NCBI GenBank assembly: GCA_963786155.1
Contig: CAWAXW010000006.1
Span: 806,001 to 870,000, forward strand
Length of the DNA stretch: 64,000 nt
Direction: 5' to 3'
Source of the DNA: CAWAXW01 sp963786155
GTDB taxonomy: Bacteria > Actinomycetota > CADDZG01 > WHSQ01
The notes under the pieces were generated by a model that had not been told where the DNA came from, did not search any database, and saw nothing but the letters and a program-made list of their open reading frames with translations. Of this stretch, positions 25,717 to 34,167 are shown piece after piece. Position numbers and translations under genes: made by a program. Positions within the stretch are counted from its first letter, which is position 1. The number at the start of each line of letters is the position of its first letter.

Positions 25717-26397
25717 TCACGCTACCCATCTATAACCGACTCCCGGCTCGGTGACGATATAGATCGGTCGTGCTCCGTCTTCCCGCAGCTTTTGACGAAG
25801 CTGTCGGACGTAGACGTGCAGATAGTGACTCTCTGTCGCGTAGCCCTGTCCCCAGACTTGTCGGAGCAACCATTGATGTGTCAGGAGCTTCCCCGGATGG
25901 GTCACCATGGCCTCGAGAAGCGCATACTCCGTCCGGGTCAGATGGACCATCTCGCCTTCCAGCCGGACCAGTTGCTTAGCCAGGTCGATCTCCAGAGCGC
26001 CGAAGGTCAACGTCGCCGGCGCCTCGTTCTGTCCGTTGCTGCCCCTTCGAAGTGTCGCCCGGATGCGCGCCAAGAGTTCCTCGGTATCAAAGGGCTTCGT
26101 AACGTAATCGTCCGCGCCGGCATCTAGGGCCTCAATCTTGTCGCTCTGGTCGGCCCTCACAGAAAGAACGATGATCGGCACGTCCGTCCAAGTTCTCAGA
26201 CGGCGGATGACCTCCGTTCCGTCGATGTCCGGAAGTCCAAGATCAAGAACGACTAGCTGTGGCTCCCTTGCTGCCGCAAGGGCCAGGCCTTCATCGCCCG
26301 AACGCGCGGGAGCCACACTGTAGTTACTCGCTTCGAGTGTCGTCTTCAGAGCCCGCAGGATCTGGGGTTCGTCGTCAACAACGAGGATCGTGGTCAT
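25717..26397 (-). CDS. kdpE: KdpE-like response regulator (OmpR family)
   Basis: 226 residues. Receiver: VVDDE at 7-11, phospho-acceptor Asp52 (VVLDLGLPD), Lys101 in YVTKPF. C-terminal winged helix: LVRLEGEMVHLTRTEYALLE, HPGKLLTHQWLLRQVWG and SHYLHVYVRQLRQKL, all characteristic of KdpE. Its ATG overlaps the stop of the sensor kinase gene (26394-26397). KdpE normally turns on K+ uptake genes when K+ or turgor is low; here a K+-transporter-like gene is divergent from the pair. Confidence 0.85.
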   Translation of the reverse strand: MTTILVVDDEPQILRALKTTLEASNYSVAPARSGDEGLALAAAREPQLVVLDLGLPDIDGTEVIRRLRTWTDVPIIVLSVRADQSDKIEALDAGADDYVTKPFDTEELLARIRATLRRGSNGQNEAPATLTFGALEIDLAKQLVRLEGEMVHLTRTEYALLEAMVTHPGKLLTHQWLLRQVWGQGYATESHYLHVYVRQLRQKLREDGARPIYIVTEPGVGYRWVA

Positions 26398-27854
26398 TTC
26401 GCGACGAGGTTCGGGTCCGAGGTTTGAGGAGGCACCCCGCTTAGCGAGAGCGGCAGCTCGAAGACGATGGTGGCGCCGCCGCCGGGCGCGTCCGTGGCCC
26501 AGATCCTCCCGCCGTGGCCCTCGATGATCGCTCTCGCGATAGCAAGACCCAGACCAGTCCCCTTCTGCGCGGGGCCTTCGGCACGGCTGAAGAATTCATG
26601 GAAGACCCGCTCTCGATCCTCCCGGGCGATCCCCGCGCCCTGGTCGCTTACTCGGACCTGCAGCGTCGATTGCCAAACTGCAGCCGAGATTTGGATCGTC
26701 GTTCCGTGAGGGGAAAACCGAGCCGAGTTTTCGAGAAGGTTGGTGAGTACCTGCTCGAGCTGAACGGGGTCCGCCACAACGGCCGGCAAGTTGTCTCGGA
26801 ACTTGAGATCGAGAACAAAAGCTTCGAGCGAGCGCCGCAAGCGTCTCAATACCGCGGCTACGACATCCTCGATGTAGACAGGCTTCTTCGAGGGCACCAA
26901 GGCGCCGACCCTCATCCGAGCGAGATCCAAGAGGTTGCCGACGATCTGGTTCAGGTGATCGCTCTCCTCGATGATGGTCCGAGCCATCTCGTCCCGCTGT
27001 TCGTCGGTGTACTCCACCTCTTCAGCCAGGAGGCCGCCGGCACTCGCCTTGATCGAAGCGAGCGGTGTCTTCAGATCGTGTGTCACCGAGGAGAACAGAG
27101 CCGCACGTAGCGCGCTTGCTTCCGCTTCGAGACGTACAGCACGCACCCGGTCATCGAGAGCGGCGCGTTCGACGGCTAGGGCCGTTTGGCTCGCCAGTGT
27201 TTGCAGTAGCTCAACTTCGTCGGACGAGAACAGCGGAGATTCCGCGGTTCGTGTCGCGATCAGCGAGCCGACCGGACCGGTTGGAGTCGTCAGCGGGATG
27301 GTCACCGACGGGCCCGAGACGGTCTGCGTCGATCCCGTCGCCTTCCCAACTCCCTGGTCGGTAGAGATCTCGCAGGACGCCAGCGAGAACAGTTCGACTA
27401 GACGACCGGCAAGCTGCTCGAGGATCGAATCGAATGCGTCGCTAACGATCAGGCGAGCTGCGGTCTGGCTCAGGAGCTGTGCCTCCAATGCGCGTCGCTC
27501 CGCTCGGGCGCGTTCTTCAAGCGCGCGACTAAGAAGCGTCCCGACGATCCCCGCGCTGATGAGGAAGGCCACAAGAGCAACCAGATCGGAAGGGTCGCTC
27601 ACCGCGAAGGTGTGGTGTGGTTCGGTGAAGAAAAAGTTGAGGCCGAGGAAGGCAACGATCGATGCAAGGATGCCGCTCGTCCGGCCGGCTACCGCGGCGG
27701 CGATGACCACTGCCAGAAGGCAGAGCGCCGTAGCTGCGGCGAGGTTTTCTGGCCCGAAGACGCGTGCGAGCGCGACGGCGATGGCCGGAGCAATAAGCGC
27801 CATGCCGATGACACGCACTCGTGATGCCGAGGGCGAGAGCAATCGACCAGTCAT
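26394..27854 (-). CDS. KdpD-like sensor histidine kinase lacking the N-terminal KdpD/Usp domains
   Basis: 486 residues. It begins at the four-helix DUF4118 membrane part (IGMALIAPAIAVALARVFG, ALCLLAVVIAAAVAG, GILASIVAFLGLNFFFTEP, LVALVAFLISAGIVGTLLS), followed by a GAF-like domain and the kinase core. The core has SSVTHDLKTPLASIK (His259), the N box LTNLLENSARFSP, and G boxes VSDQGAGIA and GTGLGLAIAR. Full KdpD is ~900 residues with cytosolic KdpD and Usp domains in front; these are absent and there is no room for them in the 133-nt upstream gap. Input is therefore probably membrane- or GAF-based. Confidence 0.85.
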   Translation of the reverse strand: MTGRLLSPSASRVRVIGMALIAPAIAVALARVFGPENLAAATALCLLAVVIAAAVAGRTSGILASIVAFLGLNFFFTEPHHTFAVSDPSDLVALVAFLISAGIVGTLLSRALEERARAERRALEAQLLSQTAARLIVSDAFDSILEQLAGRLVELFSLASCEISTDQGVGKATGSTQTVSGPSVTIPLTTPTGPVGSLIATRTAESPLFSSDEVELLQTLASQTALAVERAALDDRVRAVRLEAEASALRAALFSSVTHDLKTPLASIKASAGGLLAEEVEYTDEQRDEMARTIIEESDHLNQIVGNLLDLARMRVGALVPSKKPVYIEDVVAAVLRRLRRSLEAFVLDLKFRDNLPAVVADPVQLEQVLTNLLENSARFSPHGTTIQISAAVWQSTLQVRVSDQGAGIAREDRERVFHEFFSRAEGPAQKGTGLGLAIARAIIEGHGGRIWATDAPGGGATIVFELPLSLSGVPPQTSDPNLVAK

Positions 27855-27910
27855 CTCTCACAAGTCTCCCTCCGGCGGAAGCCGTAAGGAAGGCGTTCCG
27901 AGGAAGGCAC

Positions 27911-27934
27911 GGAACATTTAGAACATCTTTAGGG
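27911..27934. promoter_or_regulatory. Candidate KdpE-type direct-repeat site
   Basis: In the 133-nt gap between the divergent sensor kinase and K+ transporter genes, GAACAT occurs twice (27912-27917 and 27921-27926), each followed closely by TTTAG or TTAG, in an AT-rich patch. OmpR-family regulators bind direct repeats about 10-11 bp apart. Only position and repetition support this. Confidence 0.3.
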
Positions 27935-27987
27935 CCGCCCCGCCGTTCTTGAGCCTTTGCTGATGCCATCTTGAGCACGGTAGTTGC

Positions 27988-30405
27988 ATGGCACGAACCG
28001 CAACCCCACCTCCATCTCTGCAGCCGCCCCCCCGGCGGCCCGAGAGACCCCACGCCATCGCGGGGATAAAACGTCGCCTCGTCGGCACTCCGCTTCCAAC
28101 CGACCGGCTCGCCCACGAACGGCTGGGCAAACCAACCGCCTTGGCGGTGTTCGCGAGCGACAACCTTTCGTCTTCCGCCTATGCAACGGAAGAGATCCTC
28201 CGTGTCTTGCTCTATGCGGGGTTCGGAGCTGCTGCTTTCGCGCGCGTCGTTCCGATCACGATCGCGATGCTCGGTGTACTGGCCGTACTACTTTTCTCGT
28301 ATCGCCAGACGATCCGTGCTTATCCGCAAGCCGGTGGCGCGTATCTCGTCACCCGCGACAACTTCGGGGTACTACCCGCGCAGGTAGCAGGGACCGCCCT
28401 TCTCACCGACTACATCCTGACCGTTTCTGTATCGGTCTCAGCAGGCACCGCGGCCCTAACGTCTGTGTTCGATGGTCTGCATCCCTATCGCGTGGCGATA
28501 GCAGTGGCCTTCATCGCGATCCTGACGCTGGGCAACCTGCGTGGGGTCAAGGAATCTGGGCGCTTGTTTGCCGCCCCCACCTACTTCTTCCTCATCATGA
28601 TGTTCGCACTCTTGGGCGTCGGCTTCTTCAGGCTGTTATCGGGCTCGTTGCCGGTCAATGCGTCGCAGTTCCCGGTTCCGGACGAGAAGAACTTCGCAGG
28701 TGTCGCCCTCGTGTTCCTTGTCCTGCGCGCGTTCGCGTCCGGGGGCGCTGCCGTTACCGGCGTGGAGGCGATCTCGAACGGCGTGCCGGCGTTCCGGCCA
28801 CCGGAGTGGAAGAACGCGATCACCACCCTGATGTGGATGGGCGGGTTGCTCGGAGCAATGTTCCTGGGGCTGTCGGTGATGGCGTCGCATCTCGAGGTCG
28901 TACCCGACCCTCACGAGAAGGTCACGGTCATCGCCCAGATTGCCCGGGCGGTGTTCGGCGAAGGGGGGCTCGGTCAAACCCTGTTCATCGCACTTCAGGT
29001 AGGGACGATGCTGATCCTCGTCCTCGCAGCAAACACGAGCTTCGCAGACTTCCCGAGACTCGCCAGCTTCCACGCGGGTGACCACTTCCTGCCCCGCCAA
29101 CTCACGCGCTACGGCGATCGTCTCGTGTTCTCCAACGGCATCGTCGTGCTCGCCGGGTTCTCGGCATTGCTCGTGTGGGTCTTCGACGCGAGCGTTACCC
29201 GACTCATCCCTCTATATGCCATCGGCGTGTTTACCTCCTTCACGTTCTCGCAGGCGGGCATGGCCAGGCACCACATCAAGCACAAAGAACCCGGCTGGCG
29301 CAAGGGCCTGGCGATCAATGGGTTTGGCGCCGTGGTCACGGCGGTCATGACCCTGATCATCGCCGCAACGAAGTTCGCGGACGGCGCCTACATCATTCTC
29401 ATCGCGATCCCCGTGATGCTGGCCGGGCTACTGAAAGTGAACCACCACTACAAGGAAACCTTCGCTGCCTTGCGCGATCCGGCCCGCAAGGTGTCCATTC
29501 ACGACCTCCCCACTCAGAGCGTGATCATCCCCGTGGCGCGACCGGGACCTGAGGACAACTATGCGGTCGCATATGCCCGTCGCCTGTTTCCGAGGGAGAT
29601 CCGGCTCTTCCATGCCGCGCCGCCCGGAACCTCGGTCGATTACCTGAAAGAGAGCTGGGGGCATCTAGATGAGATCATCGACGGACGCGTGCGGCGCAAG
29701 GACATCCGCACCGAGGTCCGCAACTACGTGCGCGAGATCCAAGCGCAATCCACCGATGACCAGCACAACCTCATCAATGTGCTCATCCCAGAGACGGTTA
29801 CCCGGGCCGGTTGGACGCATGTTCTGCACAACCTCCGCGTCCAGCGCATCAAAGCCGCCTTGGTCAGAGAGAAAGACGTCGTGGTCACTAACGTCACCGC
29901 GCACACCGGCTATGAAGAGCTGGAACCGGTGGGCGCGCCGGTGCCTCGCCAGCTCGTCTCCGAATGGAGGCACGTGGCGGTCGTACTCGTCTCCGGCGTC
30001 CACAACGCGACGGCCCGCGCCGTCAGATATGGCTTGTCGCTTCAGGCCGATGAGCTCCGAGCCGTGCACGTTGAGGTGGAGAAGGCAGAGTCAGATGGTG
30101 TGTTGCGCGATTGGCAAGAGTGGGAGATCCGCGTGCCGCTGCAGGTGCTCGAGTCGCCCTACCGTCAGATCGCCCGGCCGCTGCAGGCCTACGTCCGGGC
30201 GATCCTCGAGGAGAGACCTCGAACCTTCGTGACGCTGGTCATCCCAGAGTTTGTCGAGGCCCGATGGTGGCACCGGTTCCTCCACACCCAGACGGCATTG
30301 ACTCTCAAAGGGGTCTTCCTCTTCGAGCCGTCTGTCGTCGTGTCGGCGGTTCCCTATCGTCTGAGCTCTACTCGTTCGGCCGCGTCCGAAAGGACTAACT
30401 CGTAA
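27988..30405 (+). CDS. KimA/YdaO-like APC-superfamily K+ transporter
   Basis: 805 residues. An N-terminal Pro-rich tail is followed by the APC core: LAVFASDNLSSSAYATEEIL (the family's conserved first helix), YPQAGGAYLVTRDNFG and about 12 helices to near residue 480. A cytosolic ~300-residue part follows (VIIPVARPGPEDNYAVAYAR, AVVLVSGVHNATARAVRYG) of the Usp-like type found at the C-terminus of KimA. The KimA group imports K+ with H+. A KdpDE-like pair divergent from it supports a K+ role. Some relatives are annotated only as amino-acid permeases. Confidence 0.75.
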   Translation: MARTATPPPSLQPPPRRPERPHAIAGIKRRLVGTPLPTDRLAHERLGKPTALAVFASDNLSSSAYATEEILRVLLYAGFGAAAFARVVPITIAMLGVLAVLLFSYRQTIRAYPQAGGAYLVTRDNFGVLPAQVAGTALLTDYILTVSVSVSAGTAALTSVFDGLHPYRVAIAVAFIAILTLGNLRGVKESGRLFAAPTYFFLIMMFALLGVGFFRLLSGSLPVNASQFPVPDEKNFAGVALVFLVLRAFASGGAAVTGVEAISNGVPAFRPPEWKNAITTLMWMGGLLGAMFLGLSVMASHLEVVPDPHEKVTVIAQIARAVFGEGGLGQTLFIALQVGTMLILVLAANTSFADFPRLASFHAGDHFLPRQLTRYGDRLVFSNGIVVLAGFSALLVWVFDASVTRLIPLYAIGVFTSFTFSQAGMARHHIKHKEPGWRKGLAINGFGAVVTAVMTLIIAATKFADGAYIILIAIPVMLAGLLKVNHHYKETFAALRDPARKVSIHDLPTQSVIIPVARPGPEDNYAVAYARRLFPREIRLFHAAPPGTSVDYLKESWGHLDEIIDGRVRRKDIRTEVRNYVREIQAQSTDDQHNLINVLIPETVTRAGWTHVLHNLRVQRIKAALVREKDVVVTNVTAHTGYEELEPVGAPVPRQLVSEWRHVAVVLVSGVHNATARAVRYGLSLQADELRAVHVEVEKAESDGVLRDWQEWEIRVPLQVLESPYRQIARPLQAYVRAILEERPRTFVTLVIPEFVEARWWHRFLHTQTALTLKGVFLFEPSVVVSAVPYRLSSTRSAASERTNS

Positions 30406-30440
30406 GCGCTCGGCGTGGGGCAACCTGCTACGTTGCGGGC

Positions 30441-30809
30441 ATGCTCGACCACATGTCCATCCAATGTGGCGACCCCGCGGCCAGCAGGGCGTTCTACGAA
30501 CGGGTCCTCGAACCCCTGGGCTTCCGGACGATCATGAGCTTCGGGGACGTGCATGGCCTTGGCGCCGAGTTCCCCTTCTTTTGGTTGGGACCCGTCGCCG
30601 ACGCCGGCGCGGCGCACACCGATATCCACATCTGCTTTCGGGCGAAGACCCGCGAACAGGTCGACGCTTTCGTCGAAGCGGCACGAGCAGAAGGGGTCGA
30701 AGTGCTCCATGAGCCCCGCGTCTGGCCCGAGTACCACCCCGGCTACTACGGCGGCTTCGTGCGCGACCTCGACGGCAACAACATCGAAGCCGTCCACCAC
30801 ACTTTCTGA
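30441..30809 (+). CDS. VOC/glyoxalase family protein
   Basis: 122 residues, MLDHMSIQCGDPAASRAFYE to NNIEAVHHTF. One glyoxalase-like module with the ligand positions His4, Glu and the late GGFVRDLDGNNIEAV. The HTDIHICFRAKTREQVDAFV helix-strand is typical of a small actinobacterial VOC subgroup. Metal and substrate are unknown. It is 35 nt after the transporter gene. Confidence 0.8.
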   Translation: MLDHMSIQCGDPAASRAFYERVLEPLGFRTIMSFGDVHGLGAEFPFFWLGPVADAGAAHTDIHICFRAKTREQVDAFVEAARAEGVEVLHEPRVWPEYHPGYYGGFVRDLDGNNIEAVHHTF

Positions 30810-30832
30810 GCCTCCGACAGAAAGCCTCGGTC

Positions 30833-31738
30833 GTGTCAAGACAAGCAAGGCTTCGCCCCGCCGTTGAGGCTGATGCTGCCGATCTGCTCGCCCTCTACCT
30901 CGCGGTTGACGAGGCCGATGTCGGTCACCCCGACAGCGACGAGGCCGATGTGCTGTGGCGCTGGAAGGAACCGGCTTTCGATCCGGTCCTGGATTCGTTC
31001 GTCGCCGAGGATGGCGGGGAGATCGTGGGCTACGCGGTCGTCATGGAGGGCGAGGCTGAAGTGTTCGTGCATCCTGCGGCGCGAGGAACGGGGCTCGGGA
31101 GCCTCTTCGTTGGTGCCGTCGAACGGCGTGCGGCAGACCGCGGCGATAGCCCCGACGGCAATATCCGCCAGAACGTGACGAGCCGCAACGCCGCGGGACA
31201 CGAGCTACTAAGGAGGCACGGCTACGAGGAGTCGCATCACTACGCGCGCATGGAGATCATGTTGAGCGAACGACCCGAACCACCGCCCGTCCCCGAGGGC
31301 ATAACACTGCGCCGCTTCTTGCCCGGCAAAGATGAGCGAGCGATTTACGAGGCCGAGGTCGCAGCATGGACGCAGTATCCGCGTTTCCGCGATCCCGGCT
31401 TCGAGCGCTGGAGCAACGTTTTCGAGGAAGCCGACTTCGATGCAGAGTTGTGGCTGGTCGCAACGGAGGGCGACCGCATCGTGGCTTTCAGCCAGAACGC
31501 CGGCTATCCCGATCTCGGCTGGATCCAGAACCTCAGCACGATCCCGGAAGCGCGCAACCGTGGTTTGGGGGAGTTACTCGTAAAGACCACCTTCCAGCTC
31601 TATTGGGACCGCGGCATAAGCCGCGTCGGCCTCACCGTAAGCAGCGAGCGCGCGCCGGCCGTACGCCGCCTCTACGAACGGTGCGGGATGCAAGAGGTCC
31701 TGCGCTACACGAACTACCGCAAACCACTGCCCGATTAG
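30833..31738 (+). CDS. Tandem GNAT acetyltransferase (MshD-like layout)
   Basis: 301 residues from a GTG. Two GNAT domains: the first with AEVFVHPAARGTGLGSLFVGAVE, the second with LSTIPEARNRGLGELLVKTTFQLYW and SERAPAVRRLYERCGMQ. The R/Q-x-x-G-x-G/A acetyl-CoA loop is present in both. Two-domain GNATs include mycothiol synthase and aminoglycoside or polyketide acetylases. The substrate is not inferred. Confidence 0.8.
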   Translation: MSRQARLRPAVEADAADLLALYLAVDEADVGHPDSDEADVLWRWKEPAFDPVLDSFVAEDGGEIVGYAVVMEGEAEVFVHPAARGTGLGSLFVGAVERRAADRGDSPDGNIRQNVTSRNAAGHELLRRHGYEESHHYARMEIMLSERPEPPPVPEGITLRRFLPGKDERAIYEAEVAAWTQYPRFRDPGFERWSNVFEEADFDAELWLVATEGDRIVAFSQNAGYPDLGWIQNLSTIPEARNRGLGELLVKTTFQLYWDRGISRVGLTVSSERAPAVRRLYERCGMQEVLRYTNYRKPLPD

Positions 31739-31766
31739 TTTCGGGTCGCCCCCCGGTCTTGTTCAT

Positions 31767-32051
31767 ATGGCCTCGATGGAGGATCCGCCGACCGCGACCA
31801 CGGTTCTCTGCGATGCGAGCGCGCTCGCCTCGGATCTCGAGACCGTGGATGCGCTGGCTCGGCTTCAGTTGGGGGCTCTTCGGGTCGGGTGCAGGCTCCG
31901 GCTTCTCGATCCACCTGCCGAGCTGTGCGAACTGTTGGCCTTCTTGGGGCTGGGTGAGGTCCTACCCGTCGAGTCTCGGCGGCAGCCCGAAGAGGGGGAA
32001 GAGATGCGGCGTGTCGAGGAAGAACGTGATTCCGGCGATGGTCCCGTCTGA
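31767..32051 (+). CDS. STAS-domain protein overlapping the antisense ECF sigma gene
   Basis: 94 residues (ATG at 31767 or 31776). The STAS fold is seen in TTVLCDASALASDLETVDALARLQLGALR and CRLRLLDPPAELCELLAFLGL. The last ~30 residues (RRQPEEGEEMRRVEEERDSG) are translated from the strand opposite the 3' end of the sigma gene, a 90-bp convergent overlap (31962-32051). STAS proteins commonly act as anti-anti-sigma or sensor partners. I judge it real because the domain lies outside the overlap. Confidence 0.6.
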   Translation: MASMEDPPTATTVLCDASALASDLETVDALARLQLGALRVGCRLRLLDPPAELCELLAFLGLGEVLPVESRRQPEEGEEMRRVEEERDSGDGPV

Positions 32052-32969
32052 GATCTCGAGCACCTGAAGCGACCACGGCTCTAGTCCGCCCTCTGGAGAG
32101 GGCTTGTACTGGGCGAAGGCCGGCGAGCCGTTGGCTACCGTCGGGATCAAGCGGGAGCCGCGGCACCCGATCCCCTGACCGAGACACCACTTGACCACGT
32201 CCTCGTGCGTCTGGAGCCACAGGTCGAACGGCGGCATGTTCCAGGTGACGTCTTCTTTCAGGAGCGACGTGAGCGAATCCATGTCGTAGCGCTCGAACGC
32301 ATCGACGTAGCGGCTCAAGAGCACCTTCTGGTCTTCGTCCATCGGCTCGACGCGATCGGACTCGGACACCTTTCCTTCCTCGAGCGCGGCGCGGGCCCTC
32401 TGAAGCGCGCTGTTGACCGACTGCACGGAGGTCTCCAGCAACTCGGCTACCTCAGTCGCCTTCCACCGCAGGACCTCGCGCAGGATGAGGACCGCTCGCT
32501 GGCGTGCGGGAAGGCGTTGCAGGGCCGTGACGAACGCGAGGCGGATCGTCTCGCGCATCTCAGCTACCTCTGCCGGGTCGCCGTCGACGGGCACGACCCG
32601 CTCGTCCGGTATCGGCTCGACCCAGGTGACCTCCGGAAGTGGAGCAGGCAAAGTCGTGTCCGCGGATTGGGCGGGCCCGAGATCCATCGGGCGCGTGCGC
32701 CGTTCCTTGCCGTTCAGCATGTCGAGACAGACGTTCGTCGCGATCCGATAGAGCCAGGAGCGCAGGGCAGCGCGGCCCTCGAAGCTGTCGTAGCTGCGCC
32801 ACGCCCGCAGCAGGGTCTCCTGAACGGCGTCTTCGGCCTCGAAAGCCGAACCGAGCATCCGGTACGAGTATGCGGTCAGCTCGACCCGGTGCCCTTCCAG
32901 CCTGAGCTGCAGGTCACCCTGCGAAAGGGTTGCGTCGGCCGCTTGCCCCGCTTCCGCCACCTCGCTCAT
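31962..32969 (-). CDS. ECF sigma factor with SnoaL-like C-terminal domain (SigX5/TIGR02960-like)
   Basis: 335 residues from the ATG at 32969; longer in-frame starts run into the promoter of the ABC gene. Region 2 is TAYSYRMLGSAFEAEDAVQE with LRSWLYRIATNVCLDML; region 4 is LPARQRAVLILREVLRWKATE and SVQSVNSALQRARAAL. The last ~120 residues (LLSRYVDAFERYDMDSLTSL, VTWNMPPFDLWLQ, ITFFLDTPHLFPLFGLPPRL) are an NTF2/SnoaL-like domain that controls activity in this ECF group. A GATGAGTT/GTCTTA promoter lies in the intergenic space on the other strand. Confidence 0.85.
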   Translation of the reverse strand: MSEVAEAGQAADATLSQGDLQLRLEGHRVELTAYSYRMLGSAFEAEDAVQETLLRAWRSYDSFEGRAALRSWLYRIATNVCLDMLNGKERRTRPMDLGPAQSADTTLPAPLPEVTWVEPIPDERVVPVDGDPAEVAEMRETIRLAFVTALQRLPARQRAVLILREVLRWKATEVAELLETSVQSVNSALQRARAALEEGKVSESDRVEPMDEDQKVLLSRYVDAFERYDMDSLTSLLKEDVTWNMPPFDLWLQTHEDVVKWCLGQGIGCRGSRLIPTVANGSPAFAQYKPSPEGGLEPWSLQVLEISDGTIAGITFFLDTPHLFPLFGLPPRLDG

Positions 32970-33020
32970 CTGCACAACCCTACGACGGGAAGAGGGCGAG
33001 GAACTAAGCGGTTGAAAAGC

Positions 33021-33049
33021 GATGAGTTTTCCGTCCCACCCTCGTCTTA
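33021..33049 (+). promoter_or_regulatory. Candidate ECF-type promoter, copy 3
   Basis: GATGAGTT (33021-33028) and GTCTTA (33044-33049), the same 23-nt spacing as at 13746 and 16696. It lies between the divergent ECF sigma gene and the ABC exporter and reads towards the exporter, 102 nt before its GTG. Confidence 0.55.
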
Positions 33050-33150
33050 GCTTGAAAAGTCTCTGATCCGGACGTGAGGCGCAGGCGTCATGAGTCGCTT
33101 CCCGGCGCGAGAGAATCCGAGATGAGTGCGACCGAAGGAGAGGTGAGGCA

Positions 33151-34167
33151 GTGACCGACATGATCCGAACGAAGGGCTTGACCAAGCGATACGGAGACGT
33201 GGTCGCCCTGGACGGTCTCGATCTGACAGTGCCGAAAGGAACCGTCCTGGGTCTTCTCGGGCCGAACGGCGCCGGGAAAACGACCGCGGTCCGGATCCTC
33301 ACGACCTTGCTCGAGCCCGATGAGGGTGAGGTCGAGGTCGCCGGGCTGGACGTCCGAACGCACGAGCACCAGGTACGTGAGCGGATCGGCCTATCCGGCC
33401 AGACCGCGGCCGTCGACGAGCACCTGACCGGTTACGAGAACCTCGAGATGGTGGGACGCCTGTATCACCTGGGTCGCGCCAAGTCTCGGGCTCGGGCGCG
33501 CGAGCTGTTGGACCATTTCGATCTCGACGAGGCTGCCGACCGCCCTGCGAAGACCTACTCGGGCGGCATGCGCAGACGCCTCGATCTGGCGGCGGCCCTC
33601 GTTGCAGAGCCCGATGTCATATTCCTGGACGAGCCGACCACCGGTCTCGATCCGCGCAGCCGCGCGCAGATGTGGGTGACGATCCAGGACATCGTCCGAC
33701 GCGGATCCACGGTGCTGCTCACGACTCAATACATGGAAGAGGCCGAGCGGCTCGCCGAGAACATCGTCGTCATCGATCGGGGGCGCAAGATCGCGGAGGG
33801 TTCATCGGACGAGCTGAAGACGCAGCTCGGAGGAGAGCGGATCGAGCTCGTTCTCGCAACTGCAGATGACGTTCAACCGGCTCAGACGATGCTCGCCGGG
33901 TTGGCCGTCGGAGAGGTCCAGGTCGACCAGCAGACCCGCAAGCTCACGGCCCCGGTCACCGGGGGCGCGGACATGCTCCGCCAGGTTCTGGTCCGCCTCG
34001 CAGACGCAAACATCACGGTCGTCGATGTAGGGCTGAGACGCCCAACGCTCGACGACGTGTTCCTTTCGCTCACCGGTCACACGGCCGAGGAAGTGTCGGC
34101 CGACGAGGACGAAGCCGGTGCCAAGCCCGGACGTAGCGAAGAGCGTGAGAAGGAGGCGGTTCGATGA
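33151..34167 (+). CDS. DrrA-like ABC exporter ATP-binding protein
   Basis: 338 residues from a GTG (or ATG at 33160). Walker A GPNGAGKT, Q-loop region SGQTAAVDEHLTG, signature YSGGMRRRLDLAAAL, Walker B VIFLDEPTTGLD and switch TTQYMEEAE. The C-terminal ~100 residues (IVVIDRGRKIAEGSSDELK, RRPTLDDVFLSLTGH) match the daunorubicin-resistance ATPase type. Its stop overlaps the permease start (ATGA at 34164). It powers export by the next gene's permease; the cargo is unknown. Confidence 0.9.
   Translation: MTDMIRTKGLTKRYGDVVALDGLDLTVPKGTVLGLLGPNGAGKTTAVRILTTLLEPDEGEVEVAGLDVRTHEHQVRERIGLSGQTAAVDEHLTGYENLEMVGRLYHLGRAKSRARARELLDHFDLDEAADRPAKTYSGGMRRRLDLAAALVAEPDVIFLDEPTTGLDPRSRAQMWVTIQDIVRRGSTVLLTTQYMEEAERLAENIVVIDRGRKIAEGSSDELKTQLGGERIELVLATADDVQPAQTMLAGLAVGEVQVDQQTRKLTAPVTGGADMLRQVLVRLADANITVVDVGLRRPTLDDVFLSLTGHTAEEVSADEDEAGAKPGRSEEREKEAVR

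Noticed and set aside
27855..27987. A ydaO (c-di-AMP) riboswitch before the KimA-like gene
   Set aside because: The gap is only 133 nt and I could not find the conserved ydaO core or its stems.
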